Of a DNA stretch of 10,989 bases, positions 1 to 5,175 are shown piece after piece. Made by a program: the position numbers and the translations under genes. The first letter of the stretch is position 1, and each line of letters starts with the position of its first letter. Origin of the DNA: Thermoproteota archaeon (lineage in GTDB: Archaea > Korarchaeota > Korarchaeia > B14-G2); NCBI GenBank assembly GCA_003661385.1, contig QMWA01000040.1, forward strand, positions 1 through 10,989, in the 5' to 3' direction. The notes beneath the pieces were generated by a model. That model was not told the DNA's origin, made no database searches, and was given only the letters and a program-made list of their open reading frames with translations.

Positions 1-944
1 AGTATTAGGCCGCTGCACTCCAGGTGGCCTCTTACGCCAGGTTCCTCCCCTATGAGAGCTCCTCTAGCATAGACTGTGGCCTCGTCCTTTGCTACAGCCC
101 TCGATATGACTTCCCCCCTAGCCTCCCTCCCCTTGAAGACGAGCTTCCCGCCCAAGTCCATCACTGAACTCCTCTTAGCTACTATAACGGTGTTCATCCT
201 GCATTTGGCTTTCGCGCTCAGGTATGCTGCAGGGTAGGATTGAAGCGAGCGGACTGGAGCCAGCGTTATGTAGGTGCTTATGTACTCTCCTCCCTCCTCT
301 ACGACTACCCCTGTCCTAGGCCTAACGTCTAGGCCTGTTGACCAGCTGTGTATCATGGTGAAGGTCAGCTTCGCGTTCCTCCTGACATAGAACTCTGAGA
401 CCCCAAGGTGCGCTCCTCTGCGGGCTGCTGATGCGCACCCCGTCAGCAGGTGGAGCTCACTGCCCTCTTCTACGACCACAATGTTGTGTACTGGCTGAGC
501 TATGCCGCTCCTGTATAGGAGGAGGCACGTCTGCACTGGGATCTCTACTCTGGTGCCTGGGGGGACATAGATGAAGTAGCCCTGTGCCTTCGCGAGCTCT
601 ACTGCAGCAGTGTACTTGTCAGCATCCACCTGAACTGCCTTCCAGTAGTAGTTTCTGGCCCAGCTGAGCTCCTCTAAGGCTTCTCTCAGGCTCATGATGA
701 GCACACCATGCTTCTTCATCCAGTCCCTGGTGACCTCGAAGACCACCTTCTCATCGACCTGTACATAGCCTCCTCGCTCTCTCAGGTCAACTCCCACCTT
801 CTCTGCTGCCTGCGAGTACTCCTCTGCTACCTCCTCTCTCGCATGGAGCTCTATGCTTCCCTCTGGGATCTCAAGTGACTTGAGGTCTATGTCGGGGCCG
901 TACTCGGAGGGCTTATCCAAGGCCCTCCTCGCTCTCTCAGCCAT
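1..944 (-). CDS. sufB: SufB/SufD-family Fe-S cluster assembly scaffold (3' end cut by window edge)
   Basis: An open frame runs from an ATG at 944 off the left edge, giving 314 codons with no stop. Residues about 98-314 look like the SufB/SufD core: YIYVPPGT-like and VEIPVQT around 124-139, VHNIVVVEEGSELHLLTGC at 152-170, EFYVRRNAKLTFTMIHSW at 184-201, VRPRT at 207-211, and GHLECSGLI at the cut. These resemble the short archaeal SufB-type proteins. In this family the protein is the scaffold on which SufC drives Fe-S cluster assembly in the cytoplasm. The gene starts 12 bases after the sufC stop, and the SD-like GAGGAG overlaps that stop, so the two are surely cotranscribed. The N-terminal ~95 residues are charged and less recognisable. 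The true C terminus, where catalytic Cys/His residues of SufB/SufD lie, is outside the window, so SufB versus SufD is not settled. Family confidence is high. Confidence 0.9.
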   Translation of the reverse strand, partial: MAERARRALDKPSEYGPDIDLKSLEIPEGSIELHAREEVAEEYSQAAEKVGVDLRERGGYVQVDEKVVFEVTRDWMKKHGVLIMSLREALEELSWARNYYWKAVQVDADKYTAAVELAKAQGYFIYVPPGTRVEIPVQTCLLLYRSGIAQPVHNIVVVEEGSELHLLTGCASAARRGAHLGVSEFYVRRNAKLTFTMIHSWSTGLDVRPRTGVVVEEGGEYISTYITLAPVRSLQSYPAAYLSAKAKCRMNTVIVAKRSSVMDLGGKLVFKGREARGEVISRAVAKDEATVYARGALIGEEPGVRGHLECSGLI

Positions 945-956
945 CAAAGTCTCTCC

Positions 957-1682
957 TCAGCTGTTTGCTAGCGGCGTCTCGCACTCACGGCACCAGTCGA
1001 ACCCCATCTCCAGGATGTCGTTTAGGACTGTCTCTGGGTCCCCTCTACAGGCTATCCTGCCGTCTATCAGGACGTAGGCCTTCGTCTTGGTTGGTATGTG
1101 CCTCATTATGTACCCGAGGTGTGTTACTATGAGGACTCCAGCTCCAGCCTCTAGCAGGCTGCTTATGGCCTTGCCTATGAGAGCTAGGTTCTCCACGTCT
1201 ACTCCGCTGTCAGGCTCATCTAGCAGCGCTATCTTCGGCCTCTGTGAGAGCAGCAGGTAGAGCTCGCTTCTCTTTGCCTCCCCTCCGCTGAAGCCGACAT
1301 TGAGGTCTCTGCTCAGCAGGCTAGATATGTTGAGGTCTACGCTGGGGAGCTTGCTGCCATGTATCTGAGCTATCCTGGTGGCCAGCTCACCTAGCTTCAC
1401 CCCCTTTATGCTAGGTGGCCTCTGGAACATGACTCCGATGCCTAGCCTAGCTCTCTCGTCTACAGGCCTCCCTGTTATATCGACCCCATCCAGCTTGATG
1501 GAGCCCTTCACAACCCTGTATCCAGGTACCCCCATTATAGCGTTTATTATAGTGGTCTTCCCGCTCCCATTCGGGCCTAGCAGCACGTGGAGCTCTCCGC
1601 TTTGAACCTTGAAGCTCACATCCCTTACCACGATGCGGCTGGCGACCTCAACTGTCAGCTCTGAGACCTCGAGCGCAGCCAT
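957..1682 (-). CDS. sufC: SufC, ABC-type ATPase of Fe-S cluster assembly
   Basis: A 241-residue soluble ABC ATPase with all motifs: Walker A GPNGSGKT at 36-43, Q-loop Q87, signature FSGGE at 131-135, Walker B IALLDEP at 151-157, D-loop SGVD at 159-162 and switch histidine H188. The stretch GFSGGEAKRSE with LLDEPDSGVD is the SufC version of these motifs rather than that of a transporter, and no permease is nearby. SufC powers the SufB/SufD scaffold. It is first in the operon, ATG at 1682, with a strong TATA/BRE about 38 bases upstream; the partner scaffold follows after 12 bases. The C terminus carries CREC (231-234), a CxxC that I do not associate with bacterial SufC. Only sufC and one scaffold gene are visible, which fits the archaeal minimal SUF-like arrangement, but the edge hides anything further downstream. 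Confidence 0.95.
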   Translation of the reverse strand: MAALEVSELTVEVASRIVVRDVSFKVQSGELHVLLGPNGSGKTTIINAIMGVPGYRVVKGSIKLDGVDITGRPVDERARLGIGVMFQRPPSIKGVKLGELATRIAQIHGSKLPSVDLNISSLLSRDLNVGFSGGEAKRSELYLLLSQRPKIALLDEPDSGVDVENLALIGKAISSLLEAGAGVLIVTHLGYIMRHIPTKTKAYVLIDGRIACRGDPETVLNDILEMGFDWCRECETPLANS

Positions 1683-1715
1683 TTTGACACCACTGGAAAG
1701 CTTCCTGCTCTATGG

Positions 1716-1730
1716 CTTTAAAGGTTTGGT
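1716..1730 (-). promoter_or_regulatory. Archaeal BRE/TATA promoter for sufC-sufB
   Basis: On the minus strand CCAAACC is followed by TTTAAAG, a good BRE plus TATA box. Its centre is ~38 bases before the sufC ATG, predicting transcription start near 1694 and a leader of about 12 bases. It lies 46 bases from the oppositely directed promoter of the next gene. Confidence 0.7.
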
Positions 1731-1773
1731 GGCGTACACGAGCTGCTGCAAGCGAGCACGGGATCATATGGCG

Positions 1774-1786
1774 TAAAGGTTTAAGA
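1774..1786 (+). promoter_or_regulatory. Archaeal BRE/TATA promoter for the acidic 107-residue protein
   Basis: GTAAA-GG-TTTAAGA matches the BRE/TATA layout. The centre near 1783 predicts transcription start around 1808-1810, just before the SD-like GGGGTG (1810-1815) and the TTG start at 1822. The first nine bases, TAAAGGTTT, also occur at 1719-1727 in the facing sufC promoter. Confidence 0.65.
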
Positions 1787-1821
1787 TACCCTACGGTGGT
1801 TGGAGTCTAGGGGTGTGAAGG

Positions 1822-2145
1822 TTGAGCAGACATGCGCTCAGGTTGATTAAGGGCATCATCGACATGGCAGTCGAGAGGGTCATTGGAGAGCTGAGCGAGC
1901 CTGAGAGAGAGGAGCTCGACTACTACCTTGTGAAGGAGCTTGGCTGGCGTATGACCCCTGCTGGGTACGTGAGCAACCCAGATGACCCTGAGCTCTGTAG
2001 CGAGCTCGAGAGCAAGCTGAGGGAGTGCCTTGAGAGAGAGGACTGTAGGAGGTGGCTTGAGGAGCTTGTAGACTGGCTTGTAAGGGACTGGGCTAGAGAG
2101 AGGAGGGGAGAGGAGAAGGCTGTTGAGCTCCTGATGTATGCTTAG
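1822..2145 (+). CDS. Small acidic helical protein of unknown function
   Basis: I do not recognise this 107-residue protein. It starts at TTG 1822; the frame is closed by a TGA at 1816, so no upstream start is possible, and GGGGTG at 1810-1815 serves as SD. The protein is rich in Glu, Asp and Arg and looks mostly alpha-helical, with a predicted helix in the first 35 residues (VERVIGELSEPEREELDYYL) and a Trp-rich C-terminal helix (RRWLEELVDWLVRDWARERR). Three cysteines sit between about 59 and 75, not spaced as a zinc site. There is no signal peptide or membrane segment. A promoter, SD and coding-like Arg/Glu usage argue it is real. It is divergent from sufC and 50 bases ahead of the zinc-ribbon gene, which has its own promoter. 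A protein-protein partner role is only a guess. Confidence 0.75.
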   Translation: MSRHALRLIKGIIDMAVERVIGELSEPEREELDYYLVKELGWRMTPAGYVSNPDDPELCSELESKLRECLEREDCRRWLEELVDWLVRDWARERRGEEKAVELLMYA

Positions 2146-2154
2146 CTCGCACCA

Positions 2155-2166
2155 ACCCCTTAAATA
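2155..2166 (+). promoter_or_regulatory. Archaeal TATA promoter for the zinc-ribbon/ATPase pair
   Basis: AACCCC followed by TTAAATA (2160-2166) lies in the short gap after the acidic-protein gene. A start of transcription near 2188-2190 leaves only 6-8 bases before TTG 2196, suggesting a near-leaderless message, and places the out-of-frame ATG at 2185 outside the transcript. Confidence 0.55.
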
Positions 2167-2195
2167 CGGCTGTGAGTTAGCAGCATGGTGTCAGC

Positions 2196-2369
2196 TTGGC
2201 TAGGTGGGGCTGGGGTAGGCGTAGAGGTAGGATGGGAGGCTATGGGCTTGGGCCTGGCGGAGAGTGCATCTGCCCAAACTGCGGGTATACTGTCCCCCAT
2301 GAGCGTGGAGTCCCATGCTACACCCTGAAGTGCCCCAGGTGTGGAGCTCAGATGGCTAGGAAGAGATAG
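2196..2369 (+). CDS. Small zinc-ribbon protein (57 residues)
   Basis: A short frame between TTG 2196 and TAG 2367-2369. The first 22 residues are Gly/Arg/Trp-rich (MARWGWGRRRGRMGGYG), then comes GECICPNCGYTVPHERGVPC and LKCPRCGAQM. Cysteines at 24, 26, 29, 41, 46 and 49 include two CxxC knuckles (26-29 and 46-49), a typical zinc- or iron-binding ribbon. Proteins with the pattern CPxCGYxVPHxRGVPCYxxxCPxCG are common small archaeal proteins, often loosely labelled ferredoxin-like or DUF5320-like; their function is not established as far as I know. An in-frame ATG at 2232 would give 45 residues and keep all cysteines. The next gene begins one base after the stop, and its SD (AGGAAGAG) is inside this gene, so the two are translated together. 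Confidence 0.85.
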   Translation: MARWGWGRRRGRMGGYGLGPGGECICPNCGYTVPHERGVPCYTLKCPRCGAQMARKR

Positions 2370-2370
2370 C

Positions 2371-3138
2371 ATGCATGCAGTAAAGCTCGGGGTTCCTGTG
2401 CTAGACGAGCTCCTCCCAGAGGGGGTCTTGAGGAGCTCGCTTATATCAGTCCAGGGCGAGCCAGGTACAGGGAAGAGCGCCATCGTAGCTGAGGTGGCCT
2501 ATAGGTTCACGCAGCGAGGAGAGCCTGCTATAATGGTCTGCATGGAGGACACTGCCTTGTCGGCTGCTCAGAGGATCCTGACGCTGGGCTTCGACCTCAC
2601 TAAGGCTCTTGAAGGGGGTCTTGTGTTCCTGGACTGCTTCTCCTACAGGATAGAGGAGAGGATAAGGAGGGCGAGGCTTAGCCCGTCGGTGAGCAGGCTC
2701 AGGGAGGCTATATCAGGCAGCACAGTATACATAGGCAAGCCCAGGGGCCCAGAGGACGTCTGGAGAGCTGTCCTAATGGAGGTTGAGAGCAGGGGGGTGG
2801 CTGAGAGGGGAGCTGTGGTCCTAGACTCCATCACAGAGTTCCTCACGAGAGTGGACCCTGTAGTCCTGCTTGAGTCGATGAAGGAGCTAAGAGCAGACCT
2901 CTGTAAGGGCTTGATGGTCCCAGTCTTCTACACAATGCACTTCGGCGTGTTCGATGAGTACAGGAGTATAATGGAGTGCTTTACAGACGGGATAATAGAC
3001 TTGAGGTTCGACCCTAAGGGCATGAAGATGGGGATCTTAGCTAAACAGGTCAGAGTTAGGAGGATGAGCGGTGTCAGGCACCTCACTAAGTGGGTGAGCT
3101 TTGAGATAGTTAGGGGGGAGGGGGCTGTCAAGGTGTAG
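2371..3138 (+). CDS. Single-domain RecA/KaiC-like ATPase
   Basis: A 255-residue ATPase of the RecA/RadA/KaiC superfamily. Walker A is GEPGTGKS (29-36), a likely catalytic Glu lies in VCMED (57-60), and Walker B is GAVVLDS (147-153) followed by TEF. The opening VKLGVPVLDELLPEGVLRSS is the usual KaiC-like entry into the P-loop strand. Only one ATPase domain is present, without the HhH domain of RadA or a second KaiC repeat. I chose ATG 2371 over upstream codons because an SD (AGGAAGAG, 2359-2366) sits before it and the zinc-ribbon gene ends at 2369. Such stand-alone KaiC-like proteins are numerous in archaea and often take part in signalling or motility control; here the only contextual clue is coupling to the zinc-ribbon protein. 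Exact role unknown. Confidence 0.88.
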   Translation: MHAVKLGVPVLDELLPEGVLRSSLISVQGEPGTGKSAIVAEVAYRFTQRGEPAIMVCMEDTALSAAQRILTLGFDLTKALEGGLVFLDCFSYRIEERIRRARLSPSVSRLREAISGSTVYIGKPRGPEDVWRAVLMEVESRGVAERGAVVLDSITEFLTRVDPVVLLESMKELRADLCKGLMVPVFYTMHFGVFDEYRSIMECFTDGIIDLRFDPKGMKMGILAKQVRVRRMSGVRHLTKWVSFEIVRGEGAVKV

Positions 3139-3214
3139 GCTGCTGCGAAGGCTCAGCGTAGCAAGTGGATGCGAGGGACGCTGGGCTTAAAGGCCGCATG
3201 GGGCGCCTTCTCCA

Positions 3215-3490
3215 CTAGACCTCGATTCCGAACGCCTTAGCAAACTTGATGAACTTCCTGTACTCTCTTAGGAACTCCAGCCCCTTCGACGTGAGCACGT
3301 ACCTGATGGAGCCCTCTGACTCAACTCTCCTCACCAGCCCTGACTCGATTAGGTTGTTGAGGTATTTGACGAGCCTTGTGTGGGATAGGTTTGCTCTGTA
3401 GAGCAGCTGGGTGATGGAAGCTTCCCCGTGCTCTAGCTCAGCTAGTATGTCAGCGTATATCTGTATTCTTGACCTGTACTTCTTAGTCAC
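3215..3490 (-). CDS. Winged-helix transcriptional regulator (HTH_45-like)
   Basis: A 91-residue DNA-binding protein. The pattern SRIQIYADILAELEHGEA, then TQLLYRANLSHTRLVKYLNN, then LIESGLVRR and YVLTSKGLEFLREYRKF is that of the small archaeal winged-helix family Pfam calls HTH_45: a helix-turn-helix at about 26-49, wing at 52-68, and a C-terminal helix used for dimerisation. Start is GTG 3490, inside the previous gene: GTGACTAA forms an 8-base overlap. It is last in a three-gene operon behind an exported protein and a polytopic membrane protein, so it may read out or control that pair, possibly by acting on the operon promoter at 4946-4958. No ligand-binding domain is present. Confidence 0.9.
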   Translation of the reverse strand: MTKKYRSRIQIYADILAELEHGEASITQLLYRANLSHTRLVKYLNNLIESGLVRRVESEGSIRYVLTSKGLEFLREYRKFIKFAKAFGIEV

Positions 3491-4118
3491 TAGCCTTCAC
3501 CACCAGAGCTAGCATGGCTAGAAGAGAGATGAATGCCAGGAGCTGAGCTAGAGTTGAGAGCATGTAGAAGACCAGCGATAGGGGGGTGAGCAGGGCCAGT
3601 ATGTGGCTTGCTAGCAGCAGTGTGAAGCCAGCTGAAACCAGCATGCTTTCCCTGCTGCGGGAGTAGAGCAAGTTCATCAAGGACTGTGCCACAACATATG
3701 TGAGGACAGGTATGGCAGCTAGCTCAAGGTAGGTGTTGTACACCAGGGGTGTTAGCCTCCTAGGCTGGCAGACGAAGGCTGGCAGAGCTGCCCTGCGGGC
3801 CTTAGGCTGCCTGCTGTATGCTGCTGCGAGGACGATGTAGGCAGCCAGCTTGGCAGCCATGTAGGCCACTGAAGCAACCCTGAGAGCTGCTTTAGCAGCT
3901 GAAGCAGAGCCTCTCGCAGCCAAGAGCAGGATGTAGAAGCTTGAAGCAGCTCTGAAGAGCATGCCAGCCCCAAGCAGGGTGAAACATATGTTCAGGTAGA
4001 GCATCCCCTTCATCTCAGTGACCCTATACGCCTTAAGAGCGTAGTAGCCTATCAGAAAGCTCAGTACAGAGCTCAGAGCCTCTGACATGATGCTGAACTT
4101 CAGCAGAGCAGGCATCAT
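3483..4118 (-). CDS. Polytopic membrane protein, six predicted helices
   Basis: A 211-residue hydrophobic protein with likely membrane spans near residues 10-28, 39-66, 82-101, 127-150, 158-178 and 181-207. A positively charged loop (QPKARRA, 104-110) sits between the third and fourth. No catalytic motif is visible. Its opening (SFLIGYYALKAYRVTEMKGMLYL) resembles a group of archaeal membrane proteins of unknown function that are often next to small winged-helix regulators; this likeness is from memory, not a search. ATG 4118 follows the stop of the exported-protein gene by four bases, with GGAGG at 4127-4131 as SD. It overlaps the regulator by eight bases. A membrane partner of the exported protein is the simplest reading. 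Confidence 0.85.
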   Translation of the reverse strand: MMPALLKFSIMSEALSSVLSFLIGYYALKAYRVTEMKGMLYLNICFTLLGAGMLFRAASSFYILLLAARGSASAAKAALRVASVAYMAAKLAAYIVLAAAYSRQPKARRAALPAFVCQPRRLTPLVYNTYLELAAIPVLTYVVAQSLMNLLYSRSRESMLVSAGFTLLLASHILALLTPLSLVFYMLSTLAQLLAFISLLAMLALVVKASD

Positions 4119-4122
4119 GCTG

Positions 4123-4917
4123 TCATCCTCCAGCTCTCCTGCGTACAGCCAAGGCTGCTACAGCTATACAGCACAGAAACACAGCGGTGATGCAGCCAAT
4201 GCAGCGTAGCTTCCTCTGAGGCTCTAGCGTGAGTGCAGACGTGTACCCTGGAGTAGGCTGTATTCCGGTGCTTACATGGGTCAGGGCCCTTGTCTGAGAT
4301 GGCATGACAGCCGCTGAGACTGTTATCAGGTCTGGTGCAAGCTCTGTAGTTGGGCTCTCCCATCTCACCGAGCTCACCTCCTGCCTAGCAGGCTTAGCTT
4401 GGTCTGGAGCCCACTTGACCTCAGCTATCTTGAGTGGGGGCTCCACCATGACCTCCAGCAGGTCTATCCAGCTCTCAGGCCAAGCAGACGTGTAGGGGTC
4501 TCTCATGGATATCAGGTATCCTGCTTCAGTCTGCTTGAAGTAGGGTGAGGCGTCAAGCCTGACAGCTATGACCACTCTCACCGAGTTGTCATAGTACTCC
4601 AGCTTGCCATCGCTATCTGCATCAAACCACACTCCCAGCTTGCTCTCGTGGACTTCACTGAGCACCTTAATGTAGTATGGGTCGACGCGAAACGCTGCTG
4701 ACACAGCCTCTAGGGTCTTACGCTGAAGCTCGTGGTAGAACAGGTAGCTGTGCCTTAGATCCCAGGCGTCCACGCCATCGAGCAGGAAGGGGTGGTACCT
4801 GATGTCTACTATCGCAGTGGAGTTCCCTAGAAGCGTGATATGCCAGCAGACAGCTAGCGTGTACTCTGGTGGCTGGGCTAGAGGTGCTAGCAGCAGAGCT
4901 GTGAGGAGGAGCCTCAA
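4123..4917 (-). CDS. Exported protein with C-terminal membrane anchor and EF-hand-like loop
   Basis: I do not recognise the family. From TTG 4917 the protein has 264 residues: a signal peptide (MRLLLTALLLAPLA), a ~220-residue outer domain, and a membrane span at about 239-258 followed by RRRAGG, giving type I topology with a short cytoplasmic tail. Residues 99-110, DADSDGKLEYYD, fit the 12-residue calcium loop DxDxDGxLxxxD. Cysteines 239 and 242 (CIGC) begin the anchor, and 249-250 lie within it. The region 175-235 is rich in Pro, Ser and Thr, like a stalk. An upstream in-frame TTG at 4935 would add six residues (MHGGAC), but it lies before the transcription start predicted from the TATA box, and GGTGGTG at 4924-4930 fits as SD for 4917. 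It is first in an operon with a membrane protein and a winged-helix regulator. Confidence 0.82.
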   Translation of the reverse strand: MRLLLTALLLAPLAQPPEYTLAVCWHITLLGNSTAIVDIRYHPFLLDGVDAWDLRHSYLFYHELQRKTLEAVSAAFRVDPYYIKVLSEVHESKLGVWFDADSDGKLEYYDNSVRVVIAVRLDASPYFKQTEAGYLISMRDPYTSAWPESWIDLLEVMVEPPLKIAEVKWAPDQAKPARQEVSSVRWESPTTELAPDLITVSAAVMPSQTRALTHVSTGIQPTPGYTSALTLEPQRKLRCIGCITAVFLCCIAVAALAVRRRAGG

Positions 4918-4945
4918 GCAGGCACCACCATGCAAGGCAGCAGGA

Positions 4946-4958
4946 CTTAAAAGTTTCT
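4946..4958 (-). promoter_or_regulatory. Archaeal BRE/TATA promoter for the exported-protein operon
   Basis: On the minus strand AGAAA-CT-TTTAAG is a clear BRE/TATA element centred near 4948. It predicts transcription start around 4922-4924, which excludes TTG 4935 and favours TTG 4917 with a very short leader. Confidence 0.7.
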
Positions 4959-5175
4959 TTGAGCTAGCTGCATGCTGTGGTAAAGCCTCCTACCAGCATC
5001 CTGCCGCGGAGTAGAGCCCCAGCTAGCATGAGCAGGCGTTAGCAGCCTACAGCGCAGCTGAGCTTGGAGCAGCTTATAGTGCTATGCTAGCTCTCAGCAT
5101 GCGTGTAGGGCTGTGGCAGATGTGGCAGGCTGCAGCTTCAGGTGAGCTGTGTGAGTAAGCTGCTCGAGAGCTTCC
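4959..5175 (-). other. AGCT-dense spacer without a gene
   Basis: This 217-base gap between cdc48 and the next operon holds no frame with coding character. The palindrome AGCT occurs 11 times between 4936 and 5175 by eye, where about one would be expected by chance. Weak inverted repeats such as ATGCT/AGCAT (about 5083-5100) are present. No T-rich terminator is evident. Confidence 0.5.

Noticed and set aside
2185-2328. Frame from ATG 2185 overlapping the zinc-ribbon gene
   Set aside because: It lies upstream of the predicted transcription start, is Gly/Val/Ala-rich, and ends quickly; the other frame carries the six ordered cysteines.
3183-3194. TATA-like CTTAAAG in the convergent gap after the ATPase gene
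   Set aside because: The palindromic TTAA reads both ways and no gene begins at a suitable distance on either strand.
4115-4363. An 82-codon minus-strand frame within the exported-protein gene
   Set aside because: An alternate-frame shadow with Cys/His-rich random composition and no SD, inside a gene with a signal peptide and anchor.
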